Shown piece after piece: positions 14,844 through 23,812 of a stretch of DNA of 64,000 bases. Each line of letters opens with the position of its first letter. The stretch's first letter is position 1. The position numbers and the translations under genes are program-made. The notes beneath the pieces were generated by a model that was given only the letters and a program-made list of their open reading frames with translations, was not told the DNA's origin and did not search any database. Source of the DNA: Paraburkholderia aromaticivorans (GTDB lineage: Bacteria > Pseudomonadota > Gammaproteobacteria > Burkholderiales > Burkholderiaceae); assembly GCF_002278075.1 (NCBI RefSeq), contig NZ_CP022990.1:2790001-2854000 (forward strand). The letters run 5' to 3'.

Positions 14844-16270
14844 GGCCGTATCTTTCTCCTTCCGCCCGCGCCGCTTCAGTCGCCCTTGCCGCGACACTGC
14901 TTGCCGGCTGCACGACGTTTTCAAAGGACGGCGGCTTCGGCACCGTGTCGAGCGTGGCCTCGGAGCGGCTCGGCAAAGACGCCGTACTGATCAAAACGGA
15001 TCAAGACCGAAGCGCCGCCGCCAGCCGCACGCAAGAACTGCTCGCCGCCCCGCTCGGCATGGACGACGCGGTCCAGATCGCGCTCTTGAACAACCGCGGC
15101 CTGCAGGCTTCGTACAGCGAACTCGGCATTGCCGAAGCGGACCTCGTTCAGGCGGGACGCCTGCCGAATCCCGGCTTCACGTTCAGCCGCACGCATGGCG
15201 GAGATGACTTGAGCATCAGCCGCACATTCACGCTCGGCATGTTACGCGTGCTGACGATGCCGCTTGCGACGCGCATCGAAAGCCGCCGTTTCGAGCAGAC
15301 CCGCTTGCTCACCGCGAACGCCATGCTCAAAGTCGCAGCCGACGCCCGGCGCGCCTATATCGGCGCGGTCGCCGCCGGGCAAGCGGCGGTGTACGCGGAG
15401 CAGGTGAAAGACTCGGCCGAGGCCAGCGCCGAACTCGCCTCGCGCATGCAGCAGGCGGGCCATTTCAGCAAGCTCGATTACGCGCGCGAGCAGGCCTTTT
15501 ACGCTGAAGCCATGGCGCAAGTGGCAAGAGCGCGGCAGCAGTCGGTGTCCGCGCGAGAAAAGCTCACTCGCGCGCTGGGCCTCTGGGGTTCGCAAGCACA
15601 GTACACGCTGCCTGAGCGCCTGCCCGATCTGCCGGCCACGCGCCCCGAACTGCCGGGCCTGGAAACCTTCGCGATGCAGAACCGGCTCGACGTCCAGGCC
15701 GCGAAGCTGCAAACGCAAAGCGTCGCGGGCGCGCTGGGATTGAGCAAAGCGACGCGTTTCATCAACGCGCTGGAGGTCGGCTATCAGAACAATTTCACGA
15801 CTTCCGACGGCCGCGAGCAGGGCTATGAAATCAGCGTCGAGATCCCGGTGTTCGATTGGGGCAGCGCCAAAGTGGCGCGGTCCGAAGCGATCTACATGCA
15901 GTCGGTGAATCGCGTCGCCGAGACCGCGATCAACGCGCGCTCCGAAGTGCGCGAATCGTATTCGGCCTACGTGTCCGGCTACGACCTCGCGAAGCACTAT
16001 CGGGACGAAGTCGTGCCGATCCGCAAAACCATCTCCGATGAACTGCTGCTTCGCTACAACGGCATGCTCGCGAGCGTGTTCGAACTGCTCGCCGATTCTC
16101 GCGAGCAGATCGGCGCGGTGAACAGCGCGATCGACGCGCTGAAGGACTTCTGGCTCGCGCAAACCGATTTGCAACAGGCGCTCGGCGGCCGTTTGCCGGT
16201 TGCCTCTATCGCGACGCCGCTCGCATCCACGACGCAAGCGGCGTCGTCCACTGAATCGGAAGGTCAATGA
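14840..16270 (+). CDS. TolC-family outer membrane lipoprotein
   Basis: 476 residues with a lipobox (LLAGC) and the two outer-membrane-factor repeats: long helices and the IPVFDWGSAKVARSEA segment. This is the OMF component of CusCBA/NodT-type efflux. Here no RND pump or membrane-fusion protein is adjacent; instead a multicopper oxidase starts 1 base after its stop. It therefore works with a pump elsewhere or as part of a non-RND copper system. Copper is inferred from neighbours. Confidence 0.85.
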   Translation: MRPYLSPSARAASVALAATLLAGCTTFSKDGGFGTVSSVASERLGKDAVLIKTDQDRSAAASRTQELLAAPLGMDDAVQIALLNNRGLQASYSELGIAEADLVQAGRLPNPGFTFSRTHGGDDLSISRTFTLGMLRVLTMPLATRIESRRFEQTRLLTANAMLKVAADARRAYIGAVAAGQAAVYAEQVKDSAEASAELASRMQQAGHFSKLDYAREQAFYAEAMAQVARARQQSVSAREKLTRALGLWGSQAQYTLPERLPDLPATRPELPGLETFAMQNRLDVQAAKLQTQSVAGALGLSKATRFINALEVGYQNNFTTSDGREQGYEISVEIPVFDWGSAKVARSEAIYMQSVNRVAETAINARSEVRESYSAYVSGYDLAKHYRDEVVPIRKTISDELLLRYNGMLASVFELLADSREQIGAVNSAIDALKDFWLAQTDLQQALGGRLPVASIATPLASTTQAASSTESEGQ

Positions 16271-16271
16271 C

Positions 16272-17567
16272 ATGGTGTCACGTCGACATTTCATCGGCGG
16301 CTCGGGAGCCGCTTTGTTAGGCGCCGCGCTGGTCAGCAAAGCCGGCGCCGCGTCGCTGCCCGAAGCGCCCACGATGGCCACCGCCGCGATGCAGACGCCG
16401 CGCGCGCCGTCGGGCGGCAGGCCGTACACGCCGGTCGCCACGCTCAACGGATGGTCGTTGCCGTGGCGCATGAGGAACGGCTGGAAGGAGTTTCATCTGG
16501 TCGCCGAACCGGTGGTGCGCGAACTGGCGCCGGGCATGAACGCGAATCTGTGGGGCTATAACGGCCAGGCGCCGGGGCCGACCATCGAGGCGGTCGAAGG
16601 CGACCAGGTGCGCATTTTCGTGACCAACCGGTTACCCGAGCACACCACGGTCCACTGGCACGGCATGCTGCTGCCGTGCGGCATGGATGGCGTGGGCGGC
16701 CTCACGCAGCCGCACATTCCGCCGGGCAAGACATTCGTCTACGAATTCCGCCTGGAGAAGCACGGCACGTTCATGTATCACCCGCACGCGGACGAGATGG
16801 TGCAGATGGCAATGGGCATGATGGGCCTGTTCATCGTTCATCCGAAAGATCCGGGCGTGCTGCGGGTGGACCGCGACTTCGCTTTCATCATGTCCGCTTA
16901 CGACATCGACCCGGGCAGCTTCACGCCGCGCGTGAACGAAATGACCGACTTCAATATGTGGACATGGAACGCCCGCGTGTTTCCGGGCATCGATTCGCTG
17001 CCGGTGCGCGCGGGCGATCGCGTGCGCATTCGCGTCGGCAATCTGACGATGACCAATCACCCGATTCATCTGCATGGCTACCACTTCGAAGTGGTGGGCA
17101 CGGATGGCGGCTGGATTCCGCCTTCCGCGCGCTGGCCCGAAGTCACGGCCGATATCGCGGTCGGACAGATGCGCGTCATCGAGTTCACGGCGAACCGTCC
17201 GGGCGACTGGGCGTTTCATTGCCACAAGTCGCATCACACGATGAACGCGATGGGGCATCAGGTGCCGAACATGATCGGCGTGCCGCAGAAAGACCTCGCG
17301 AAACGCATCAACCGGCTGGTGCCCGACTATATGGCGATGGGCAGCACGGGCGGTTCGATGGGCGCGATGGAAATGCCGCTGCCCGACAACACGCTGCCGA
17401 TGATGACCGGCACCGGGCCGTTCGGCGCGCTCGAAATGGGCGGCATGTTCACGGTGGTGAAAGTGCGCGAAGGGCTGGGGCGCGACGATTACCGCGATCC
17501 GGGCTGGTTCGGGCATCCCAAGGGAACAGTGGCTTATGAATATACCGGCATGCTGCCGGACGGTTGA
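16272..17567 (+). CDS. Tat-exported multicopper oxidase
   Basis: 431 residues from the ATG at 16272, which gives a twin-arginine signal (SRRHFIGGSG). The copper ligands are complete: HWHG, HPHADE, HPIHLHG and HCHKSHHTMNAMGH, the type 1 site with an axial Met. The C-terminus is Met-rich (GSMGAMEMPLP). Such oxidases detoxify Cu(I) in the periplasm. It starts 1 base after the TolC-type gene, so they are co-transcribed. A role in Cu(I) oxidation is inferred from family and context. Confidence 0.9.
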   Translation: MVSRRHFIGGSGAALLGAALVSKAGAASLPEAPTMATAAMQTPRAPSGGRPYTPVATLNGWSLPWRMRNGWKEFHLVAEPVVRELAPGMNANLWGYNGQAPGPTIEAVEGDQVRIFVTNRLPEHTTVHWHGMLLPCGMDGVGGLTQPHIPPGKTFVYEFRLEKHGTFMYHPHADEMVQMAMGMMGLFIVHPKDPGVLRVDRDFAFIMSAYDIDPGSFTPRVNEMTDFNMWTWNARVFPGIDSLPVRAGDRVRIRVGNLTMTNHPIHLHGYHFEVVGTDGGWIPPSARWPEVTADIAVGQMRVIEFTANRPGDWAFHCHKSHHTMNAMGHQVPNMIGVPQKDLAKRINRLVPDYMAMGSTGGSMGAMEMPLPDNTLPMMTGTGPFGALEMGGMFTVVKVREGLGRDDYRDPGWFGHPKGTVAYEYTGMLPDG

Positions 17568-17605
17568 TGGGGGTGGTGATCATGGTTGACTCAGGAGAGT
17601 GCAGG

Positions 17606-17968
17606 ATGAAGAACGTTTTGGTTTCGATGGTGATGGTGTGCACGGCGACGGTTTGCGCTTCGGCGTATGCGGCGGACCCGGCGAGTCGCGCGGCCGCGGG
17701 CACGGAGGGCGCTCAAGCGGGCAGTGAAGCGGGCGGTGAAGCGAAGGCCGGCATGTCGCACGGCGAGGTCAGGAAAGTGGATTCGGCGGCGGGCAAGCTC
17801 ACCATCAAGCATGGTCCGTTGGAAAACCTCGGCATGGAGGCGATGACCATGGTGTTCAAAGTGAAGGACCCGGCGATGCTCTCGCAGGTCAAGCCCGGCG
17901 ACAGAATCGACTTCATCGCCGAAGAGGTGGACGGGGCGCTGACGGTGGTGAAACTGGAGAAACGATAG
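17606..17968 (+). CDS. CusF-like periplasmic copper-binding protein
   Basis: 120 residues from ATG 17606, which has AGGAG 8 bases upstream; the frame extends 14 codons higher without a ribosome site. A signal peptide ends near AYAAD. The C-terminal 70 residues match the CusF/CopK-like small beta-barrel: GEVRKVDSAAGKLTIKHGP, MEAMTMVFKVKD and PGDRIDFIAE, with the conserved His and Met ligands. It is last in the copper operon and is followed by a strong hairpin. Confidence 0.88.
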   Translation: MKNVLVSMVMVCTATVCASAYAADPASRAAAGTEGAQAGSEAGGEAKAGMSHGEVRKVDSAAGKLTIKHGPLENLGMEAMTMVFKVKDPAMLSQVKPGDRIDFIAEEVDGALTVVKLEKR

Positions 17969-18042
17969 AACGCCCGGCATGGATCGGACGTTTCGGATCG
18001 GTCCTACAGACGAGGCGTCGAGCGGCACTGATAATCCACGCG

Positions 18043-18088
18043 CACGGCCGTATCGCGGGCAGACAGCATTGCCCGCGATACGGCCGTG
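18043..18088. terminator. 19-bp perfect inverted repeat ending the copper operon
   Basis: The arms 18043-18061 and 18070-18088 are perfect complements around an 8-base loop. The stem is long and GC-rich but has no T run on either side. It separates the copper operon from the TPR-glycosyltransferase gene 27 bases downstream and probably serves as terminator and mRNA 3' stabiliser. Confidence 0.7.
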
Positions 18089-18114
18089 TCCCGTTCCGTC
18101 CTCATTGCGCCGAT

Positions 18115-19698
18115 ATGTCTATCCAGCCTCCCGTACCGAATGAAGAATCACTCGCTCTCTGGTTAACCCAAGCCGATCAGGCGCGCATGGCTGGTCAGAT
18201 CGCAACGGCGCAAACGCTCCTCGATCGAATCCTCGCGCAAGCCCCCGGGCATTCCGGCGCTTTGCATCTTCATGCGCTCGTTGCACTCGCAACGAACCAG
18301 CTCGAATCGGCCCAAGGCTGGGCCGAGCGCGCGCTCGAAGTCCGGCCGGATCCCGCGTACTACGGCACCTTGTGTGTCGTCCAGATCAAACGGTGCGCCT
18401 ATGCAAGCGCTTTGCAAACTGCGGAGTCCGGTCTCGCACTCGAGCCGGATTCGGCGACACTGCACTTCTTCCGCGCCGTGGTCCTGCAAGTTCTGGGGCG
18501 TCCGGAGGAGGCTGCCGCCGCGTATCGCCGGGTGATCGAACTCAAGCCCGACCATCCGCAGGCGCACGCCAATCTGGGTGTGGTCGTCAAGGATCTCGGG
18601 CTGCTCGATGAAGCGCAATGCCATCTCCGGCACGCCGTCGAACTCGCGCCGAGCTACCTCGGAGCACGCGCCAGCCTCAGTCAGATCCTGTTGGCCGCCG
18701 GCCGTTACGAAGAGGCGTGGCCGTATTTCGAAGACCGTTGGGCCAATTTCGTGGGTGCCGACGGGCGGCCCGCCACGGAGCGCCCGGCATTGCCGCTGCC
18801 TCAATGGAGAGGGGAGCGCCTCGACAACGCAAACGGTGTACCGGGGCAGCCCGCATACGGCGCGCGCCTGCTCGTGATTCCCGAGCAGGGTCATGGGGAT
18901 AGCCTGCAGTTCGTGCGCTACCTGCCATTGGCGCTCGAACGCTTTGCGCGGGTCGGCTACATCTGCCCGCCATCGTTGCGGCGTCTGTACGAGGAATCTT
19001 TCGCGCACCTCGCGGGCCTCGTGATGCTCGATGACGGCCTGTTCGACCTAGGCGATTGGGATTGGCATTGCCCGTTGATGTCACTGCCGATGGCCTTCGG
19101 CACCCGTCTGGACACGATTCCCGCCACCCCGTATCTGCGCGCGGACAACGCTCGCTCGGCCGCATGGCGCGCGCGGCTTTCCACGTTGTCCGATCCGGAG
19201 TTGCCGCGCATTGGCGTGGTGTGGGCCGGCGGCCATTCAGGGCTAACCGAAGACCGGGCGCGTAGCTTGTTGCCCGCGCAAATCGCGCCGTTACTCGCGG
19301 TGCACGACGTGCGCTGGATCAGTCTGCAGAAGACGGACGATCCGGCCAAGCGTGCCGATGCCGTGTCGAACACGCGTTTGACAGACTGGATGGACCACGT
19401 AACGGACTTTGCCGACACCGCCGCGCTAATCGATAACCTCGATCTCGTGATCTCCGTCGATACGTCGGTCGCGCATCTGGCGGCGGCGATGGGCAAGCCG
19501 GTGTGGCTGCTCAACCGCTTTGCCGGCTGCTGGCGCTGGTTGCGCGATCGGGACGACAGTCCCTGGTACCCCAGCGTGCGGCTCTTCACGCAAGCGCAAC
19601 GAGGCGATTGGGGCGGCGTGCTGGAGCGCGTCGCCGAGGCATTGCGTCAATCGACCGGCGCATCTCACGGGAAGTCTTACCGGCGCTTTGTGCGCTAG
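18115..19698 (+). CDS. TPR-repeat glycosyltransferase-like protein
   Basis: 527 residues. The N-terminal 200 or so hold about five TPR units (AAAAYRRVIELKPDHPQAHANLG is clear). The C-terminal half resembles GT9/GT41-type glycosyltransferases, with LLVIPEQGHGDSLQFVRYLP and SVDTSVAHLAAAMGKPVWLL. No signal peptide or membrane segment is seen, so it acts in the cytoplasm, perhaps on protein or glycan acceptors. A GT23-like gene follows 126 bases later in the same direction. Substrates unknown. Confidence 0.8.
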   Translation: MSIQPPVPNEESLALWLTQADQARMAGQIATAQTLLDRILAQAPGHSGALHLHALVALATNQLESAQGWAERALEVRPDPAYYGTLCVVQIKRCAYASALQTAESGLALEPDSATLHFFRAVVLQVLGRPEEAAAAYRRVIELKPDHPQAHANLGVVVKDLGLLDEAQCHLRHAVELAPSYLGARASLSQILLAAGRYEEAWPYFEDRWANFVGADGRPATERPALPLPQWRGERLDNANGVPGQPAYGARLLVIPEQGHGDSLQFVRYLPLALERFARVGYICPPSLRRLYEESFAHLAGLVMLDDGLFDLGDWDWHCPLMSLPMAFGTRLDTIPATPYLRADNARSAAWRARLSTLSDPELPRIGVVWAGGHSGLTEDRARSLLPAQIAPLLAVHDVRWISLQKTDDPAKRADAVSNTRLTDWMDHVTDFADTAALIDNLDLVISVDTSVAHLAAAMGKPVWLLNRFAGCWRWLRDRDDSPWYPSVRLFTQAQRGDWGGVLERVAEALRQSTGASHGKSYRRFVR

Positions 19699-19824
19699 CT
19701 CACCAAGTCGAGCCGAACTTACTCGGCGCGCGTTTTTGAGATGTTATGCTTGGGCGTCGTGACCTTCACCGTGCACGGCCGCGGACGATTTCAAAGAATA
19801 CCTAGATCTTATTAGGAGCCGGGC

Positions 19825-20784
19825 ATGCTGAGAAAGGTGGTCGATCGGGCGAAAAAGATCCGGCGCAGCGAAGGGTTCAAGCATTCCGTGGCCACGCCGC
19901 GCCGCATTTCACTTCATGCTACGCAGCGTCTGAACAGAGGCATTTTTGCCATCGAAATTCAGGAGAACTCGGGGTTTTTCTCCGTGATGCAGATGGTCCT
20001 GTTCATTCTGATGTACTGCGACGAAAAGTGTCTGACGCCGTGCATCAGTGCGCGCGGTGGTCTCTATGGGGATCCTGAAGGAAAGATCGACTGGTTCTCG
20101 GCTTTCTTCGATTGCAGGCACGGCGAGGCCACGGCGTCGGTGACGCACAGGGTGAGAAAGTCGACGGTTCGCGACCTGGTCCAGTTAGGATTTCGCCAAC
20201 GCTATGAGGCGCGGCTTCAACTCGTGAGCGCCAGCGAGCTATTCTTCGCCCACTACCGGCCGGCCGGCCACATCCAGGGTGAAGTCGAAGCGATCTGCCA
20301 GCGGCTCGAGATCGGCATGTCGACGCTCGGCGCGCATTTCAGAGGCACGGGCAAGACGCTGGAAGCCATTCCGGTTTCATGGGGCGATTTCTGTCGTCAC
20401 ATAGAGACGACGCTGGCGGAGAACCCGCACCTGAGCGACGTTTTCATTTCAAGCGACGAACAGGCGTTTCTCGACTTCTTCGTTGCATGGCCATTTCGCA
20501 AGCCGGTCAAGGTGGCACCCGCGAAAATGCTCGCGAGCGGCAACACGCCGGTTCATTTCAGCGGCTATCCAGGGCTCGAAATCGGCCGCGAAGCGCTGCT
20601 CTCCAGTCTGCTGCTATCGCGCTGCGGGTATCTCGTGAAAACGCCGTCGTATCTGTCGGCGTGGTCGAGAATATTCAACCCGTCGCTGCCGGTGAAACTG
20701 GTGTCGCCGCCGCGGCCGGACGCCTTCTGGTTTCCCGACAGCCGACTCTGGCTCGAACAGGTCGCGCAGGATAAAGCGGCCTGA
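19825..20784 (+). CDS. Putative GT23/NodZ-like glycosyltransferase
   Basis: 319 residues, no signal peptide. HFRGTGK (171-177) resembles the donor-binding H-R-D/G-K loop of alpha-1,6-fucosyltransferases, and the segments SDVFISSDEQAFLDFF and LLSSLLLSRCGYLVKTPSYLS follow the order of that fold. The recognition is by pattern only. It is next to a TPR-glycosyltransferase, so both may build or decorate one glycan. The ribosome site AGGAGCC is good. Confidence 0.55.
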   Translation: MLRKVVDRAKKIRRSEGFKHSVATPRRISLHATQRLNRGIFAIEIQENSGFFSVMQMVLFILMYCDEKCLTPCISARGGLYGDPEGKIDWFSAFFDCRHGEATASVTHRVRKSTVRDLVQLGFRQRYEARLQLVSASELFFAHYRPAGHIQGEVEAICQRLEIGMSTLGAHFRGTGKTLEAIPVSWGDFCRHIETTLAENPHLSDVFISSDEQAFLDFFVAWPFRKPVKVAPAKMLASGNTPVHFSGYPGLEIGREALLSSLLLSRCGYLVKTPSYLSAWSRIFNPSLPVKLVSPPRPDAFWFPDSRLWLEQVAQDKAA

Positions 20785-20890
20785 ACGCGCGTGCGTTCCG
20801 CCGTCTCGCGGTCGTGGCATCGCCAGGAAGAGTGCCGGGCCTATAATCAAAGCCCGCGAGACCTATCGTGACTGCAAAGAGGCCTTCAGC

Positions 20891-21205
20891 ATGTACATTG
20901 CCATGAACCGTTTCAAAGTGACGCCCGGATCCGAGGGCGCTTTCGAACATCTCTGGACAACGCGCGATACGCACCTGAAAGAGGTGCCGGGTTTCGTGGA
21001 ATTTCATCTGCTCAAGGGACCGCAGAAAGAAGATCACGTTCTGTATTCCAGCCACACCGTATGGAAGGATTACGCTTCTTTCGAGGACTGGACGAAATCC
21101 GAGGCCTTTCGTGCGGCGCATCGCAACGCCGGTGGAGATAACCGCGTGCTCTATCTCGGGCATCCGGAATTCGAAGGATTCGAGGTCGTTCAGACCGTCA
21201 AATGA
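20891..21205 (+). CDS. Antibiotic biosynthesis monooxygenase (ABM) domain protein
   Basis: 104 residues, a single ABM ferredoxin-like domain: MYIAMNRFKVTPGSE, VPGFVEFHLLKGP and YASFEDWTKSEAFRAAH. The HmoA/IsdG-like members degrade haem and others oxidise small aromatics. No adjacent iron-uptake gene helps decide. It is complete and of normal length. Confidence 0.85.
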   Translation: MYIAMNRFKVTPGSEGAFEHLWTTRDTHLKEVPGFVEFHLLKGPQKEDHVLYSSHTVWKDYASFEDWTKSEAFRAAHRNAGGDNRVLYLGHPEFEGFEVVQTVK

Positions 21206-21332
21206 ACGCGCGAGTCATCGGCGCGCGTGCCTGAATTGCGTTCGCGGTGGCGGCCCGGTTCAACCCGGCGACTTGCCTCGCGCGCTATTCTCGCCACGTT
21301 CGCGAAGGGCGCTCGCCGAGCAGTGAGCGTTC

Positions 21333-21365
21333 GCATGCCGACCCGTGCATGCCGACCCGTGCATG
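21333..21365. repeat. 14-bp tandem repeat, 2.4 copies
   Basis: GCATGCCGACCCGT occurs at 21333-21346 and 21347-21360, followed by a partial third unit GCATG. It is in the 260-base gap before the MDR oxidoreductase gene. Each unit contains the palindrome GCATGC. Function unknown. Confidence 0.7.
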
Positions 21366-21465
21366 TGACCGCGCGACCACGCGCGAAGCGTGCTTGCGGT
21401 ATTCTTTTGCGGGTCACTCGCGCCGGCGTCTAACGCGCCCGCGCATCTCTCAGAGGAACGAACGC

Positions 21466-22473
21466 ATGAAAGCCGTCAAAATCGGGTCGCCCGCCACCGT
21501 CGCCAATCTCCAGGTCGTCGACATTGCCGATCCCGGCCAACCCGGGGCGGGCCAGATTCGCGTGCGTATTCACGCGAACTCCCTGAACTTTCACGATTAC
21601 GGCGTCGTAAGCGGCAATCTGCCGGCTGAAGCGGGGCGCATTCCAATGGCGGACGGCGCGGGCGTCGTCGAAGCGGTCGGCGCGGGCGTGTCGGAATTCA
21701 AGGCGGGCGATCACGTGGTGTCGTGCTTCTTCCCGTTCTGGGAGAACGGGCCGCCTGCCATCGCCGATTTCACGACCACGCCGGGCGACGGCGTCGACGG
21801 CTATGCACGCGAAGCCGTGGTGCTGCCGAGCCACTACTTTACCCATGCGCCGCGCGGCTATAGCCATGTGGAGTCCGCCACGCTGACTACAGCCGGGCTG
21901 ACCGCATGGCGCGCGCTCGTCGTGGACGGTCAGTTGAAAGCCGGCGACACGGTGCTCGTGCTCGGCACCGGCGGCGTGTCGATCTTTGCCTTGCAGATTG
22001 CCAAGGCGATGGGCGCCTCGGTGATTGCCACGTCCTCGGCGGAAGCGAAGCTCGCGCGGCTTCGCGGTCTGGGCGCGGATCATACGATCAACTACCGCGA
22101 GAATCCTGAATGGGGCAAGCAGGTCCGCTCGCTGACCGGCGGGCGCGGGGTCGATCACGTGATCGAAGTCGGCGGTCCGGGGACCTTGCCGCAGTCGATC
22201 ACCGCTTGCCGGATCGGCGGTCATATCGCGCTGATCGGGGTGCTGACGGGACGGGCGGGGCCGGTGCCCACCGCGGCGTTGATGGCAAGGCAGCAGCGCT
22301 TGCAAGGCTTGATCGTCGGCAGCCGCCAGGATCAGCGCGATATGATCCGCGCGCTCGAAGCGACCGGTATCAAGCCGGTAATCGATAGCACGTTCGCGCT
22401 GGACAAGCTCGGCGAGGCATTTGCGCACGAGGAATCCGGCGCGCACTTCGGCAAGATCTGCGTGGCGGTTTGA
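21466..22473 (+). CDS. Zinc-type/quinone oxidoreductase-like MDR protein
   Basis: 335 residues from ATG 21466 (MKAVKIGSPATVANLQ), with AGAGGAAC upstream. The frame is open 73 codons higher, but that part is arginine-rich and lacks a ribosome site. The Rossmann motif is VLVLGTGGVSIFALQIAKAMG, and HDYGVVSGNLP is typical of the MDR family. The catalytic Zn cysteine is not obvious, so a quinone oxidoreductase role is as likely as an alcohol dehydrogenase. It stands alone between the ABM gene and the ABC ATPase. Confidence 0.82.
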   Translation: MKAVKIGSPATVANLQVVDIADPGQPGAGQIRVRIHANSLNFHDYGVVSGNLPAEAGRIPMADGAGVVEAVGAGVSEFKAGDHVVSCFFPFWENGPPAIADFTTTPGDGVDGYAREAVVLPSHYFTHAPRGYSHVESATLTTAGLTAWRALVVDGQLKAGDTVLVLGTGGVSIFALQIAKAMGASVIATSSAEAKLARLRGLGADHTINYRENPEWGKQVRSLTGGRGVDHVIEVGGPGTLPQSITACRIGGHIALIGVLTGRAGPVPTAALMARQQRLQGLIVGSRQDQRDMIRALEATGIKPVIDSTFALDKLGEAFAHEESGAHFGKICVAV

Positions 22474-22600
22474 GCATGCCGCATGCTCCGCTGCGCGTGC
22501 GCGCGTGAAGGTCTGTCAGCGCCGATGAAAACCCGCTTGCCGATTGTCGCTCGCGTGGTTTGCGGTGGGGCAGGCCGGCGCGGCCGCGCACAAGAGCGAT

Positions 22601-23224
22601 CTAGCCGCGCCCGCCGAGGTCGGCGAAGTTCACGCTGCGCGCTGCGCACGCATCAGTAAAGACCGTGTCGTAACTTGAGAAGAACACCGTGCGCGTTCGC
22701 GCGAGGGTCTTGAACAAATCGACCAGCACGGCGCGCGCGGCGGCGTCGAGTCCGCCGACGGGTTCGTCGGCAATCAGGACCCGCGTCTCACCGAGCACCG
22801 CTGCGGTCAGGAAAATCTTTTTGCGCGTACCGAACGACATCTGCTCGAAACGTTTGTCGAGATGCGGCGTCAGGCCGAAGCGCTCGGCGAGGTCCAGGGT
22901 ATCGCGGGTGAGCGCGGTCTGTCTCGCCGATGCCACGTTGTTCAAATACGCTCGACCGGTCTGATCCGGATAGGTCATGCAGTCTTCGGGCACGTAGGTG
23001 AGCGCGGATTGCGCAGCGAGCGGCGCGGTGCGCAACGAATGGCCGCCGAGCCACACTTCGCCGGTGTCGGGCTCGATCGTGCCCGCCAGAATGCCGAGCA
23101 ACGTCGATTTGCCGCTGCCGGACTCATCGTTTAACGCCACGCATCCGCACGCCATGTCGTGATGCAGTCCCTGAAAGATGAGGCGTTCGCTGTAGCGCTT
23201 GCTGAGGTTGTCGAAACGAAGCAT
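22601..23224 (-). CDS. ABC transporter ATP-binding protein with degenerate motifs, no permease partner
   Basis: 207 residues from ATG 23224 (MLRFDNLSKRYSERLIF); the frame is open upstream only as noise. Walker A reads DESGSGKST, so the first glycine of GxxxxGKS is Asp. The signature is MSFGTRKK rather than LSGGQ, Walker B is LIADEP with GGLD after it, and the switch histidine position reads SSYDT (Tyr). No membrane subunit flanks it. It is either an orphan with altered ATPase action or a decaying gene. Confidence 0.7.
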   Translation of the reverse strand: MLRFDNLSKRYSERLIFQGLHHDMACGCVALNDESGSGKSTLLGILAGTIEPDTGEVWLGGHSLRTAPLAAQSALTYVPEDCMTYPDQTGRAYLNNVASARQTALTRDTLDLAERFGLTPHLDKRFEQMSFGTRKKIFLTAAVLGETRVLIADEPVGGLDAAARAVLVDLFKTLARTRTVFFSSYDTVFTDACAARSVNFADLGGRG

Positions 23225-23646
23225 GGGTTGGAGCGTGTATCTGACGTCTGGTAAGGGTTGGCGATGCGCAAGTGTAGCAGCGTGGGCCGTGGCGGCAGCC
23301 GCCTTCGAAGCCGCGGCTGACGAGCGGCGCGTTAGCCCGTATATCGCGCGTTTCGATCCAACGAGTGCCGGCGAGCGGATGCGGCATACATTCGCGTGCC
23401 GTCGCCGTCCGCTTTGGATGTCTGCCAAAAAAAGGGCTCTACTGTAATTCTGACCGCTTTCAACTAGGGAGCGGTTAATTGTAGGTATGCAGAATACGCA
23501 ACCAATGTAGCGCTGATAAACTGTGCGCCGGAGCAGCATGTGCCAGCACTGCGTGCCGCGTCCGCTCCCCATATTCCGGCGGCTCGAATCGCCGGATAGA
23601 CGGTAGAACTAGGCCTTTTCCGCGAATTGGAAGAAGCGGCGGCACG

Positions 23647-23664
23647 GCATACTGGACGGTATGC
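23647..23664. promoter_or_regulatory. GCATAC-N6-GTATGC dyad
   Basis: GCATAC (23647-23652) and GTATGC (23659-23664) are perfect complements, about 150 bp upstream of the FtsH-like gene. It is a candidate operator; the regulator is unknown. Confidence 0.35.
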
Positions 23665-23778
23665 ACGCTGTTAAAAGGGACATAAGGTTGGGTGTCCTGT
23701 CTTCTCGTCTCGCACGGTGTCGTCTTCAGTCGATTCCCCTTCGCCAACCTCTGCCCATCTGATTTTGACAAGTTTCGA

Positions 23779-23801
23779 GGCTCGTCTTCGAGCCCGTTTT
23801 T
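23779..23801 (+). terminator. Terminator-like hairpin 11 bases before the FtsH-like start codon
   Basis: GGCTCG (23779-23784), loop TCTT, CGAGCC (23789-23794), then CG and TTTTT (23797-23801). This is an intrinsic terminator pattern in the leader of the next gene, whose ribosome site GGAAGTG follows at once. It could act as an attenuator or end an upstream transcript. Confidence 0.55.
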
Positions 23802-23812
23802 GGAAGTGACTC

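Larger units (their letters stand above)
23225..23812. other. 588-bp intergenic region before the FtsH-like gene
   Basis: No convincing gene. Short frames here have no ribosome sites or recognisable composition. It holds the 18-bp dyad at 23647-23664 and a terminator-like hairpin at 23779-23801, and should contain the promoter of the FtsH-like gene and, at its left end, that of the ABC ATPase on the other strand. Confidence 0.5.

Noticed and set aside
23475..23771. 98-codon minus-strand frame in the gap before the FtsH-like gene
   Set aside because: No ribosome site or recognisable composition, and crosses the non-coding dyad.
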